Origin: Methanoculleus sp.
Lineage (GTDB): Archaea > Halobacteriota > Methanomicrobia > Methanomicrobiales > Methanoculleaceae
Assembly (NCBI RefSeq): GCF_020696975.1
Contig: NZ_JAJGBK010000025.1
Location: 1 to 33,187, forward strand
DNA length: 33,187 nt
Direction of reading: 5' to 3'
In this document: positions 24,832-33,187 of the stretch, one piece after another
Layout: each line of letters opens with the position of its first letter
Position numbering within the stretch: the first letter of the stretch is position 1
The notes under the pieces: generated by a model
What the model was told of the DNA's origin: nothing
What the model saw: only the letters and a program-made list of their open reading frames with translations
The model's database searches: none
Position numbers and translations under genes: made by a program

Positions 24832-26985
24832 TCAACTCCCAAACAGCCTCGTGGATAACCGGGTATCACCTGTCAATACCGGATCCGTGGCAGATCTCCC
24901 GACCGCCACCCGGTGTGTTCCTTCTGCAATGCGCCACCTGCCGGTCTCGCCGTCGAACCGTGCAAGCAGGCGGGGATCGGCCTCGATCGTCACCTGCTGT
25001 CTCTCACCCGGCCCGAGCAGGACGCGCTGGAATCCGATAAGCCGCATCCGCCTCTCACCCGCTGCCTCCGTCAGGTACACCTGCGGCACGTCCGCACCCT
25101 CGCGTTCGCCGGTGTTCGTCACGGTGAACCTCGCCGTGATCGTCTCGCCGCCGCCGACCGCAAGATCGCTGTAGGCAAACGTCGTGTAACTCAACCCGTG
25201 GCCGAAGGGGAAGAGCGGCGTAGTACCCGTCTTTGCGAACCAGCGGTAGCCGACCTCCGCGCCTTCATCGTAACGGACGGTGATCGGTGTACCCCAGGGC
25301 GTGCCGAGGCCGGGCAGATCCGGCCTCGGAGTCCGGGCGAGGTCGGCCGGGAAGGTGATCGGGAGACGGCCGGAGGGGTTCACCGTCCCGGTGAGCACCT
25401 CGGCGATCGCCTGCCCGCCGGCCTGTCCTGGATACCACGCCTGGACGACTGCCTTCACCTTATCCAGCCACGGCATCGCGACCGGGTTGCCGGTCTCCAG
25501 CACCACGACGGTCTTCGGGTTGGCGGACGCCACGGCCTCGATGACGGCGTCCTGGCCCCAGGGCAGCGAGAGATCGGCGAGGTCGAAGCCTTCGCCCTCG
25601 ACGCGGATCCCGAAGACGATGACGACGTCCGAGCGTCGTGCGAGCAGGGCCGCCTCCGCCGGCGTCTGTCCGGGGTCGAACTCGATCTCCGCCGAGGGCA
25701 GGAGGCTCTTCAGCTCCTCAAGAGGCGACGACGGGAGAAGGTAGAGGTTCCGTGCGCGCCCCAGCGGCCCCGGGCCGCCGATCTTGACGATACCCGCATA
25801 CCCACCCACCGGGAGCACCGCACCCGATCCGGTGCCGCTGGGGACACCGAGCTGCGCGTAGCCGCCGATCACAGCGATCTTGAGCGGTCTCTCGGTCGCG
25901 AGCGGCAGGATGCTGTCGTTCTTCAAGAGCACGATACCCTGCCGGGCGGTATCGAGGGCGATCTCGTTGTGCGCCTCCATGTTGACCTCGGGCGCCGGCC
26001 CCCACGAGTCGACCCCGACCGCGTAGAGCGAGCGCAGGATGCGGCGCACCATATCGGAGAGGCGCTCCTTTGGAAACCTGCCTTCGGCGTAGGCCTTCCG
26101 GAGCGGGTCCGTGAAGGGCTCCGTCTTCCAGAAGACTGTGTCTGCCTGCACGCCGGACTCCTGGTCGAGTCCGGCGAGAGCGAACTCCCACGAGGGCGTC
26201 GCGCCCCAGTCGGACATCACCCAGCCCTTATACCCCCAGGCGCCCTTGAGCACCTCGCCTAAGAGATGGCGGTTCCCGCCGGCATACTCGCCGTTGATCT
26301 TGTTGTAGCCGCTCATGATCGCGCCGGGCTGCGAACGCTCGATCGCGATCTGGAACGCGAGCAGGTCGGACTCGCGGTGCGCCGAAGGATCGATGATCGC
26401 ATCCAGCCAGTGCCGGTTGGTCTCGTTGCAGTTGAGCGAGTAGTGCTTGAGCGTCGATATGACACCCTGGCTCTGGATGCCGCTTACCGCCCCGGCGCCG
26501 AGGACGGCGGTGAGGAGCGGGTCCTCGGAGTAGTACTCGAAGTTGCGGCCGTTGCGCGGGTCGCGGGCGAGGTTGATCCCGCCGGCCAGCACGATGTTGA
26601 ACCCCCGGATCCGGGCCTCGCGGCCGAGCAGCACGCCGCCGGCGCGGGCGAGGTCCGGGTTGAAACTCGACCCGACGACGATGGAAGCCGGCAGCGCGGT
26701 TGCGCCCGTATCGTCGGGGCGGTACCCGGGGTTGGTGATGCCCATGCTGGCATCGCTCGATCGCAACGCCGGGACGCCGAGCCGCGGCACGCCGGGCGTG
26801 TAACCGGCGCTCATGGCCACATCCTCCGGGATGCGCTCATCCCGGACTTTAATGATGCCGCCGGTGGCGCCCATGATGCTGATGATCATTGAGAACCGCT
26901 CGTCGTCGGTCATCCTCTGTTCGGTCTCGGCCGCCCGGGAATCGGCCGTCTTTTGCCCGGGCTCAAGCACCTGCGCGGTGGTCAC
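24832..26985 (-). CDS. Glycoside hydrolase family 3 (beta-glucosidase-like)
   Basis: A GH3 enzyme of 717 residues that would remove terminal beta-linked sugars from glycosides. Seen in order: SDASMGI, DPRNGRNFEYYSEDP, KHYSLNCNETNRHW, then VMSDWGA with the nucleophile Asp259; a second alpha/beta domain (LPLATERPLKIAVIGGYAQ, ETGNPVAMPWLDKVKAVVQAWYPGQAGG); and a C-terminal fibronectin-like domain (FPFGHGLSYTTF ... VTNTGEREGADVPQVYL). No signal peptide is seen, so it is probably cytoplasmic. The GTG at 26985 has GGAGGGGG at good spacing; an ATG at 27006 is the alternative. The frame continues open to 27330, but that part does not look like protein. GH3 is uncommon in hydrogenotrophic methanogens, so bacterial origin is likely (inference). 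Confidence 0.92.
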   Translation of the reverse strand: MTTAQVLEPGQKTADSRAAETEQRMTDDERFSMIISIMGATGGIIKVRDERIPEDVAMSAGYTPGVPRLGVPALRSSDASMGITNPGYRPDDTGATALPASIVVGSSFNPDLARAGGVLLGREARIRGFNIVLAGGINLARDPRNGRNFEYYSEDPLLTAVLGAGAVSGIQSQGVISTLKHYSLNCNETNRHWLDAIIDPSAHRESDLLAFQIAIERSQPGAIMSGYNKINGEYAGGNRHLLGEVLKGAWGYKGWVMSDWGATPSWEFALAGLDQESGVQADTVFWKTEPFTDPLRKAYAEGRFPKERLSDMVRRILRSLYAVGVDSWGPAPEVNMEAHNEIALDTARQGIVLLKNDSILPLATERPLKIAVIGGYAQLGVPSGTGSGAVLPVGGYAGIVKIGGPGPLGRARNLYLLPSSPLEELKSLLPSAEIEFDPGQTPAEAALLARRSDVVIVFGIRVEGEGFDLADLSLPWGQDAVIEAVASANPKTVVVLETGNPVAMPWLDKVKAVVQAWYPGQAGGQAIAEVLTGTVNPSGRLPITFPADLARTPRPDLPGLGTPWGTPITVRYDEGAEVGYRWFAKTGTTPLFPFGHGLSYTTFAYSDLAVGGGETITARFTVTNTGEREGADVPQVYLTEAAGERRMRLIGFQRVLLGPGERQQVTIEADPRLLARFDGETGRWRIAEGTHRVAVGRSATDPVLTGDTRLSTRLFGS

Positions 26986-27055
26986 CTCTTCTCCCCCTCC
27001 CGGCATTCCCCCGTCCGTCAAGCGGGGAACCGTGCCGCGGTGAGGGACGACGCTG

Positions 27056-27065
27056 GTGATAAATG
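27056..27065 (-). promoter_or_regulatory. TATA-like box, GH3 gene
   Basis: On the minus strand CATTTATCAC would place a transcription start near 27034, shortly before both candidate start codons (27006, 26985). It argues against a start at 27330. Confidence 0.4.
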
Positions 27066-27376
27066 TTCGTGTGAGACAGGGATCCGATCTCGACGTCAGT
27101 GGTGAGCGGTCGCGGCGGGACTGTCGGGTGACTGCACGCCCCATCATCCGGCTCCTGGCCGGAGCATGGCACGGAGTGAGTAAAAACTGCGGGAAAAACT
27201 GCGCGTGGACAGCCGGCAAAAAACCCGGTGGGATGCGGGGGCCGCGGATCATGCTCCGGGGAAGGCACAATCGTCCATGTGGCGAGAGGCATGAAAATAC
27301 TGGATTTATCAGCCCTTTCCAGGGATGCATCTCCGGGGAAAGGACTTCAAGAAATCAATCGTTTCAAAAACGGTGA
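27066..27376. other. Spacer between GH3 gene and tRNA gene
   Basis: Apart from the GH3 promoter and a T5 run on the minus strand (27366-27370) just beyond the tRNA 3' end, which likely terminates the tRNA transcript, I see no gene. The open frame that continues upstream of the GH3 start is Arg/Pro/Ser-rich and looks like chance. Confidence 0.5.
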
Positions 27377-27450
27377 TGGGCTCGCTGAGATTCGAACTCA
27401 GGACCTCCGCCATGTCAAGGCGACGTCATAACCAGCTAGACCACGAGCCC
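27377..27450 (-). tRNA. tRNA-Val (anticodon GAC)
   Basis: On the minus strand the full cloverleaf can be drawn: acceptor GGGCTCG with CGAGCCC and discriminator A, D arm with GTC/GAC and the GG of the loop, anticodon arm TCGCC-TTGACAT-GGCGG with anticodon GAC, and T arm CTGAG-TTCGAAT-CTCAG. No intron is present and the 3' CCA is not encoded. GAC reads GUC and GUU codons for valine. Confidence 0.95.
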
Positions 27451-27487
27451 GTGTCTGCCCGACGATCAATAAGGTTGGTGTCGCGGG

Positions 27488-27500
27488 TATAAATATATTT
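27488..27500 (-). promoter_or_regulatory. TATA box of the tRNA-Val gene
   Basis: On the minus strand AAATATATTTATA is an A/T island about 40 nt before the tRNA 5' end, so a short 5' leader removed by RNase P is expected. Confidence 0.55.
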
Positions 27501-27521
27501 CCTGTCCGTGTAAGGCCGGTT

Positions 27522-27554
27522 CGTGCCGGCTCCTCCTCATCGGGGGCCGGCACG
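27522..27554 (-). terminator. 9-bp inverted repeat downstream of serA
   Basis: CGTGCCGGC (27522-27530) and GCCGGCACG (27546-27554) are perfect complements separated by 15 nt. The repeat begins 27 nt past the serA stop and lies upstream of the tRNA promoter on the same strand, so it may insulate the two. No strong T-run follows. Confidence 0.45.
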
Positions 27555-27581
27555 CGGCATAAAGTGGGGGTGATTGACCGA

Positions 27582-29165
27582 TCAGATCTCGGCGTGCTTC
27601 GCCGTGTGGATCCCGTCGATCTTCTTGATCTCTTCCATTGCGTCGGCCGGCACCGCGGAGTCGACCGTGAGGACCATCAGCGCCTCTTCGCCGGGCTTGT
27701 GCCGCCCGACCTGCATCCCCGCGATGTTCACGTTCACCTGACCAAGGATCGTCGCGGCCTTGCCGATGACGCCCGGTTTGTCGGTGTGGCGGGAGATGAC
27801 CACGTGGCCGGTCGGGGTCAGGTCGGTCAGGTAGCCGCCGATGCTCACGATCCGCGCGTGGTCCGGGGCCGAGACGCTGCCGCTCACCGATTCGGCCATC
27901 TTATCGGTCTTTGCGGTGATGCTGATCATGTTCTTGAAGCCGTGCGCCTCTTCGGTGGTGGTCTCGCTCAGCCGGATGCCGCGCTCCTTTGCGACGAACT
28001 CCGCGTTCACGAAGTTGACCGGCGCCTGCAGGATCGGGTCGAGCATACCCTTCAGGATGACCCGGGTGATGAACTTCGTGTTCGGCAGAGCCGCCGCTTC
28101 GCCCCCGTAGGTGATCTTGATCGACTCAAGCCTTCCCTCGATGAGCTGGATGAGGAGGCTGCCCATCTTCTGCGCGAGTGCCGCGTAGGGCTCGACCAGT
28201 GCCTGCTGCTCGGCGGGGATCATCGGCGCGTTCACGACGTACTTCGCCGCCCCGCCCGATAGAACGCTGATGCACTGGTTCGCAACCGATATCGCGACGT
28301 TCTTCTGCGCCTCGACCGTGCTTGCCCCGAGGTGCGGGGTGACGATCACCCTGTCGAGGCCGAGGATGGGCGAGTCCGTCGGCGGCTCGTTCTCAAAGAC
28401 ATCGAGCGCCGCACCGGCGACCTTGCCGCTCGCGATCGCGTCCGCAAGCGCCTGCTCATCGATGATCCCGCCGCGGGCGCAGTTGATCAGCCGGACGCCG
28501 TCCTTCATCGTGGCGATCGTCTCTGCGTTGATGACGTGGCGGGTCTCCTTGATCAGGGGCGTGTGGACCGTGATCACGTCCGCCCTCCGGAAGAGTTCAT
28601 CGAGCGGAACCATCTCAACGCCGAGGGTTGCGGCACGCTCCTTTGTGATGAAGGGGTCGTAGGCGATGCATTTCATCTCCAGCGCCTGCGCACGCTTCGC
28701 CACCTCGCGCCCGATTCGCCCAAATCCCATGATGCCGAGGATCTTGTCGTTCAACTCGACTCCCATGAACTTCGAGCGCTTCCACTCGCCCTTCTTCAGC
28801 GATGCCGTCGCCTGGGGGATATTGCGTGCGAGGGAGAGCATCATCGCCATCGTGTGTTCCGTGGCCGCGAGCGTGTTTCCTTCAGGTGCGTTCGCGACGA
28901 CGATACCCCTGCGTGTCGCCGCTTCCGTATCGATATTGTCGACCCCGGCGCCGGCACGGCCGATGAACTTGAGTTTCTCTCCCGCATCGATGACCCGTGC
29001 AGTAACCTCGGTCCCCGAGCGCACCAGCAGGGCATCGTAGTTTTTGATAATAGCAACGAGTTGATCCTCGGTTAGCCCGGTGTTGACATCCACGTCGCTG
29101 AATTCTTTCAGGATGTCAATCCCTTCCTCTGCCAGCGGGTCGCTGACCAGCACTCTATATTTCAC
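27582..29165 (-). CDS. serA: D-3-phosphoglycerate dehydrogenase
   Basis: First enzyme of serine biosynthesis, oxidising 3-phosphoglycerate with NAD. The 527-residue protein is of the long type with an intervening domain and a C-terminal ACT domain. The start KYRVLVSDPLAEEGIDIL is typical; the substrate domain holds LLVRSGTEVT and GRAGAGVDNID; the NAD fold has GIMGFGRIGREVA near 145; the catalytic Arg is in NCARGGIID and the catalytic His in TPHLGAST near 280. The ACT domain (about 450-527, KPGVIGKAATILGQVNVNIAGMQVGR) is expected to bind serine as feedback inhibitor. Translation starts at GTG (29165) without a ribosome-binding site. It diverges from ppsA across fewer than 100 bp, so the promoters may share control. 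Confidence 0.97.
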   Translation of the reverse strand: MKYRVLVSDPLAEEGIDILKEFSDVDVNTGLTEDQLVAIIKNYDALLVRSGTEVTARVIDAGEKLKFIGRAGAGVDNIDTEAATRRGIVVANAPEGNTLAATEHTMAMMLSLARNIPQATASLKKGEWKRSKFMGVELNDKILGIMGFGRIGREVAKRAQALEMKCIAYDPFITKERAATLGVEMVPLDELFRRADVITVHTPLIKETRHVINAETIATMKDGVRLINCARGGIIDEQALADAIASGKVAGAALDVFENEPPTDSPILGLDRVIVTPHLGASTVEAQKNVAISVANQCISVLSGGAAKYVVNAPMIPAEQQALVEPYAALAQKMGSLLIQLIEGRLESIKITYGGEAAALPNTKFITRVILKGMLDPILQAPVNFVNAEFVAKERGIRLSETTTEEAHGFKNMISITAKTDKMAESVSGSVSAPDHARIVSIGGYLTDLTPTGHVVISRHTDKPGVIGKAATILGQVNVNIAGMQVGRHKPGEEALMVLTVDSAVPADAMEEIKKIDGIHTAKHAEI

Positions 29166-29260
29166 AGTTCAACCCATATTTGATACGACATCATGTGTAT
29201 TGATGCTTTTTCCTCCCAAATCTTATTAGTAATGGTGAGAAGTATATGTGTGGTGCGAGC

Positions 29261-31549
29261 ATGAAGGAAATGCCCAATGTTCTGTGGCTCGAAGAAATAA
29301 AAAAAGAAGATATTCCCTCGGTAGGTGGAAAGGGGGCCTCTCTTGGAGAAATGACTTCGATCGGTCTCCCCGTGCCGAAAGCGTTTGTGGTGACCGCTCA
29401 GGCATTCCGCAGGTTTCTTGTAGAGACCGGGATCGAAGATACACTCTTTCGCAGACTGGAGCGCCTCGATGTCGATGACAATGGAGCGCTGGAATCCGTC
29501 TCCAGAGAGGTGCAGGACCTTGTTCTGAGTGTTGGCATTCCCGATCAGATCCACGAGGAGATCACCGACGCATACACCCGGATGGGGGCAAACGGAACGG
29601 TCGTCGCCGTCCGTTCGAGTGCCACCGCCGAAGACCTGCCGGAGGCCAGCTTTGCCGGCCAGCAGGAGACGTTTCTCAATATCCTCGGTGAAAAAGACCT
29701 CATTGACGCCGTCCAGCGGTGCTGGGCCTCGCTGTATGGCGCGCGGGCCATCTACTACCGGGCAAAGCAGGGGTTCGACGACCGGAGCGTGAACATCGCC
29801 GTCGTCGTGCAGGAACTCATTCAGTCGGAGAAGTCCGGCGTTATGTTCACCTCCCACCCCGTCACCGGCGAGCCCCTGACGATCGTGGAAGGATCCTGGG
29901 GTCTCGGGGAAGCCGTCGTCTCGGGCAGTGTCTCCCCCGACAACTACGTCTTTGACCTGCGCTCCGGGCGCGTGGTCGACCGCCTGATCGCCGAGAAGGA
30001 GATCATGATCGTGCCGGAGGGCAGGCACGGGACGAAGATCGTCGAACTCTCAAGCGAGCAGCGGGTCGCTCCCGTCCTCTCCGAAGCCGAAGTGGCGCGC
30101 CTCGCAACCCTCGGCAAGATCGCCGAGGACCACTACGGGATTCCGCAGGACATCGAGTGGGCGATCGTCGGGGACGAAGTCTTCATCCTCCAGTCCCGGC
30201 CCATCACGACGATCAAGCGGCCGGAGATCCCCCGACCCGGGGCTGCCGGAAAGCAGAAAACCGCACAGGGCGTGGTCCTCCTGGAAGGCCAGGGAGCCTC
30301 CCCCGGTGTCGCGAGCGGCCGGGTCGTGATCGTGCGGGACGTCAAGGATACGAGCGCCGTCAAGGACGGCGATATCCTGGTCACGAAGATGACCAACCCT
30401 GATATGGTACCGGCGATGCGGCGGGTCAGCGCCATCGTCACCGACGAAGGCGGGATGACCTGCCACGCGGCCATCGTGAGCCGGGAACTCGGCACCCCTG
30501 CAGTCGTCGGGAGCAAGAAAGCGACAAAGGTCTTAAAAGATGGGCAGATGATCACCGTCGACGGGGAGAAGGGGATCATCTACGATGGAACGATCGAGAC
30601 CGCGGCGGTCGCCGCTCCGGCACCTGTTGCAGCAGTGGCAGCGGCCGCCCCGGTCATCACCGGCACGCTTGTCAAGGTGAACGTCTCTCTCCCTGAGGCT
30701 GCACAGCGGGCCGCCGCCACGGGTGCGGACGGTGTCGGCCTTCTGCGGATCGAGCACCTCATCCTTGGCCTTGCGAAGACCCCCGGCTGGTATATCGAGC
30801 ACGGAGCGGAAGAGGAGTTCATCGGTGAGCTCTACGGCGGCATCAAGACGGTGCTCGATGCCTTCCCGGGAAAGCCCGTCTGGGTCCGGACCCTGGATGC
30901 CCCGACCGACGAGTTCAGGAACATGGAAGGCGGCGAGAACGAACCGGCCGAACACAACCCGATGCTCGGCTGGCGCGGTATCCGCCGGGACCTCAGGAGC
31001 CCCGACCAGTTCAGGATGCAGATTGAGGCCTTCAGAAGGCTCTGGGCCGCGGGCTACGACAACCTCGGTCTTATGTTCCCGCTCGTCAACCACCCGAACG
31101 AGTTCGTCCAGGCCCGGGCGATGATGGAGGAATGGGGGGTCGACGTCGAGAAGGTGACCCTCGGTGTCATGGTCGAGATCCCGAGCAGCGCCATACTGAT
31201 CGAGGATTTCATCAAGGCCGGGATCCGGTTCGCTTCGTTCGGGACGAACGACCTCATCCAGTATACGCTTGCCATCGACCGGAACAACGAGAACGTCGCC
31301 GATATGTACGAGCCCGAGCACCCCGCCGTGCTCAGATTGATCGACTACGCGATCAAAGCCTGCCGCGAACACGGTGTCGAGTGTTCCATCTGCGGTCAGG
31401 CCGGATCCGATCCCAGGATGGTGGCCTGGCTTGTCGAGCACGGGATCACCAGCGTCTCCGCAAACATCGATGCCGTCCCGCGCATCCGCGAGGCCGTAGC
31501 GCGGAAAGAGCGACAGATCCTTCTTGATGCGGCGAGAAGAAATGCGTGA
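29261..31549 (+). CDS. ppsA: Phosphoenolpyruvate synthase
   Basis: Makes phosphoenolpyruvate from pyruvate and ATP, giving AMP and phosphate; it is a key anabolic step in methanogens. The 762-residue protein has an ATP-grasp domain (VGGKGASLGEM, VRSSATAEDLPEASFAGQQ, VMFTSHPVTGE), the mobile phosphohistidine domain (DEGGMTCHAAIVSRELG, His402) and the TIM-barrel pyruvate domain (LLRIEHLIL, SFGTNDLIQYTLAIDR, CSICGQAGSDP with acid/base Cys711). An Ala/Pro linker of about 20 residues lies between the last two. The ATG at 29261 fits the family N-terminus; an in-frame ATG at 29246 with GGTGAG upstream is a good alternative. It is the first gene of ppsA-mfnA-hpt. Confidence 0.96.
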   Translation: MKEMPNVLWLEEIKKEDIPSVGGKGASLGEMTSIGLPVPKAFVVTAQAFRRFLVETGIEDTLFRRLERLDVDDNGALESVSREVQDLVLSVGIPDQIHEEITDAYTRMGANGTVVAVRSSATAEDLPEASFAGQQETFLNILGEKDLIDAVQRCWASLYGARAIYYRAKQGFDDRSVNIAVVVQELIQSEKSGVMFTSHPVTGEPLTIVEGSWGLGEAVVSGSVSPDNYVFDLRSGRVVDRLIAEKEIMIVPEGRHGTKIVELSSEQRVAPVLSEAEVARLATLGKIAEDHYGIPQDIEWAIVGDEVFILQSRPITTIKRPEIPRPGAAGKQKTAQGVVLLEGQGASPGVASGRVVIVRDVKDTSAVKDGDILVTKMTNPDMVPAMRRVSAIVTDEGGMTCHAAIVSRELGTPAVVGSKKATKVLKDGQMITVDGEKGIIYDGTIETAAVAAPAPVAAVAAAAPVITGTLVKVNVSLPEAAQRAAATGADGVGLLRIEHLILGLAKTPGWYIEHGAEEEFIGELYGGIKTVLDAFPGKPVWVRTLDAPTDEFRNMEGGENEPAEHNPMLGWRGIRRDLRSPDQFRMQIEAFRRLWAAGYDNLGLMFPLVNHPNEFVQARAMMEEWGVDVEKVTLGVMVEIPSSAILIEDFIKAGIRFASFGTNDLIQYTLAIDRNNENVADMYEPEHPAVLRLIDYAIKACREHGVECSICGQAGSDPRMVAWLVEHGITSVSANIDAVPRIREAVARKERQILLDAARRNA

Positions 31550-32639
31550 GCACGGGTGCCCTGAGGAAGACCTCTTCTCCTTCCTCCTGTCGAAGCGGCA
31601 GGAGGACCTTGGCTACCGGAACATCTTAAGTTCGATGTGCACGCCGCCTCACCCGGTCGCAGCGCGGGCGCACGCGATCTTCCTTGAGACCAATCTCGGC
31701 GACCCCGGACTCTTCCCCGGGACGGTCGCACTTGAGGAACTCCTTGTCCGGAGGCTCGGCACCCTGATGCACCATCCCGGCGCGGGGGGTTACGCAACGA
31801 GCGGCGGGACGGAGTCCAATATCCAGGCGTTACGGATCGCAAAGAAACTAAAACCGGTCGGGTCGCCGAACGTTGTGGTCCCGGCATCGGCCCACTTCTC
31901 GTTCCTGAAGGCCTGCGATATTCTGGGGCTTGATATGCGGGTGGCACCGCTTGATGCCGATTTCAGGATGGATGCGGAGGCGGCGGCCGGCCTTATCGAT
32001 AAAAACACGGTCGCTCTCGTCAGTGTCGTCGGGACGACGGAGTATGGTATGGTCGACCCCATCGCCGCTCTCTCCGACGTGGCGCTCGACCGGGACACCT
32101 TCCTCCACATCGACGCCGCCTTCGGGGGGATGGTCGTCCCGTTCCTCGACAACCCGGTCCCGTTCGACTTCAGTCTCCCCGGCGTCTCCTCGATCTCCGT
32201 CGACCCCCACAAGATGGGGATGAGCACCATCCCGGCGGGCTGCCTCCTCACCCGCGACCCGAACTACTTCGCGTGCCTCAACGTCGAGACGCCCTACCTG
32301 ACGGTGAAGCGGGAGTGCACCCTTGCCGGCACCCGGCCCGGCGCCTCGGTCGCGGCGGCCGTCGCCGTCCTCGAGTACCTCGGGATGGAGGGCATGCGGG
32401 CGGTCGTCACCGGGTGCATGGAGAATGCGCGAAGGCTGATCGAGGGGATGGAGACGCTCGGCTGCCCGAGAGCCGTGACCCCGGACGTCAACGTGGCGAC
32501 GTTCTCCTGCGACCGCGCGCCCGCCGGCTGGCGGGTATCGAGGACCCGGGCTGGGCACATGCGGATCGTCTGCATGCCCCACGTCACCCGGGACGTGATC
32601 GAGAAGTTCCTGAAAGATATGAGTGATATGCATGCTTGA
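31542..32639 (+). CDS. mfnA: L-tyrosine/L-aspartate decarboxylase
   Basis: A PLP-dependent decarboxylase that makes tyramine for methanofuran and, in some archaea, beta-alanine for coenzyme A. This 365-residue protein has the fold-type I signature: YATSGGTESNIQAL, the His stacking on PLP (ASAHFSF), HIDAAFGGM and SVDPHKMGM with the Schiff-base Lys224. The tail AGHMRIVCMPHVTRDVIEKFL is typical. The start at 31542 (MREHG) fits the family better than upstream codons. It overlaps the ppsA stop by 8 nt, so translation is coupled. Substrate preference, Tyr or Asp, cannot be decided by eye. Confidence 0.94.
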   Translation: MREHGCPEEDLFSFLLSKRQEDLGYRNILSSMCTPPHPVAARAHAIFLETNLGDPGLFPGTVALEELLVRRLGTLMHHPGAGGYATSGGTESNIQALRIAKKLKPVGSPNVVVPASAHFSFLKACDILGLDMRVAPLDADFRMDAEAAAGLIDKNTVALVSVVGTTEYGMVDPIAALSDVALDRDTFLHIDAAFGGMVVPFLDNPVPFDFSLPGVSSISVDPHKMGMSTIPAGCLLTRDPNYFACLNVETPYLTVKRECTLAGTRPGASVAAAVAVLEYLGMEGMRAVVTGCMENARRLIEGMETLGCPRAVTPDVNVATFSCDRAPAGWRVSRTRAGHMRIVCMPHVTRDVIEKFLKDMSDMHA

Positions 32640-33183
32640 ACGCCTTATTCAGTCGCTGGAAGCCTCCCCGGTCATGAAGCGGGGAGAGTACAACTACTTC
32701 ATCAACCCGATCACCGACGGGGTGCCGCTCCTTGAACCCGCCATCCTCCGCGAGATCGGGTGCGCCATGGTGCGCTGCCTCAACCTTACGGGCGTCGATA
32801 AGATCGTCGTCTGCGAGGCGATGGGCATCCACATCGGCGTCGCCCTCTCGATGATGACCGATATCCCGCTGGTTGTCGTCCGGAAACGTCCCTACTGCCT
32901 CCAGGGGGAGGTCGCGGTGCATCAGACGACGGGCTACTCGAAGGGAGAACTCTACTTAAACGGCGTTGACGCGGGCGACCGGGTCGTGATCATCGACGAC
33001 GTCTGCAGCACCGGGGGGACGCTCAGCGCCCTCATCTGCGCTATCGAGAGCACTGGCGCCGAGATCGCCGATATCTGCGTCGTCATCGGCCGGGGCGATG
33101 CTGATATCTGCCGGCCGCTCAAGACCCTGGTCAAGATCGAGGTCTCCGAGGACCGGGTGCGTGTCGTTGATACCTGTTTCTGA
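32632..33183 (+). CDS. hpt: Hypoxanthine phosphoribosyltransferase (archaeal type)
   Basis: Salvages hypoxanthine (and probably guanine) to IMP/GMP with PRPP. The 183-residue protein matches archaeal Hpt, which is closer to APRT than to bacterial HPRT: it starts MLERLIQSLEASPVMKRGEYNYFINPITDGVPLLEP and has the PRPP loop VVIIDDVCSTGGT at residues 118-130, preceded by the hydrophobic/acidic pattern of type I transferases. The ATG at 32632 overlaps the mfnA stop by 8 nt (ATGCTTGA), mirroring the ppsA-mfnA junction, and GTGAT just upstream may serve as ribosome-binding site. It ends 4 nt before the window edge, so any further operon members are not visible. Confidence 0.95.
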   Translation: MLERLIQSLEASPVMKRGEYNYFINPITDGVPLLEPAILREIGCAMVRCLNLTGVDKIVVCEAMGIHIGVALSMMTDIPLVVVRKRPYCLQGEVAVHQTTGYSKGELYLNGVDAGDRVVIIDDVCSTGGTLSALICAIESTGAEIADICVVIGRGDADICRPLKTLVKIEVSEDRVRVVDTCF

Positions 33184-33187
33184 TCTT

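Noticed and set aside
24913-26262. 449-codon plus-strand frame opposite the GH3 gene
   Set aside because: Antisense shadow; GH3 motifs run the full length of the other strand.
26986-27330. N-terminal extension of the GH3 gene (115 more codons)
   Set aside because: Not protein-like, no GH3 homology, and a TATA-like box lies inside it; a start near 27006 or 26985 is better supported.
29162-30028. 288-codon minus-strand frame across the serA/ppsA promoter
   Set aside because: Lies over ppsA and the shared promoter; ppsA motifs are unambiguous.

Overview
The window looks like a chromosomal segment of a methanogenic archaeon of the order Methanomicrobiales, most like Methanoculleus (inference). 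The clearest markers are MfnA (methanofuran pathway), an archaeal-type hypoxanthine phosphoribosyltransferase, a replicative ATP-dependent DNA ligase with an N-terminal PCNA-binding motif, an Nre-family repair protein, a small sulfite-reductase-like protein, and tungstate/molybdate uptake. The DNA is GC-rich with G/C-rich third codon positions. Promoters show AT-rich TATA boxes, several of them placed for leaderless or short-leader transcripts.

Layout. 1-3272 (minus strand): a tungstate ABC transporter operon, tupA-tupB-tupC, followed by the start of a second oxyanion-binding protein, wtpA, cut by the window edge. 3375-4625: hisD. 4836-8398: a divergent ABC-class ATPase / metallo-beta-lactamase pair, then a PAS-only sensor. 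8652-9836: an unrecognised helical protein. 10013-14572: DNA ligase converging on an AIM24 - DUF2117 - Nre gene string; ligase and Nre both carry PCNA-interaction motifs and their stop codons overlap. 14697-17517: a small HNH-like protein, a doubtful ORF, a YgiQ-type radical SAM protein and a PPC-domain protein. 17643-18776: a membrane acyltransferase.

18777-23299 is the most unusual part. A strong TATA box is followed by a leader of about 165 nt that folds on paper into a closing stem and two abutting long hairpins, with an alternative pairing near the Shine-Dalgarno site. It precedes three exported proteins. The first and third are full-length paralogues (the third has an added acidic/Thr-Pro stalk); the second is a membrane-anchored beta-rich protein. 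I read this as an uncharacterised cell-surface module, possibly controlled by a structured RNA.

23317-27006: a stand-alone siroheme/Fe-S protein, an AHSA1-type protein and a GH3 beta-glucosidase that is unexpected in a methanogen. 27377-27450: tRNA-Val(GAC). 27582-33183: serA diverging from a tight ppsA-mfnA-hpt operon in which each junction overlaps by 8 nt. No CRISPR array, insertion sequence or rRNA was seen.
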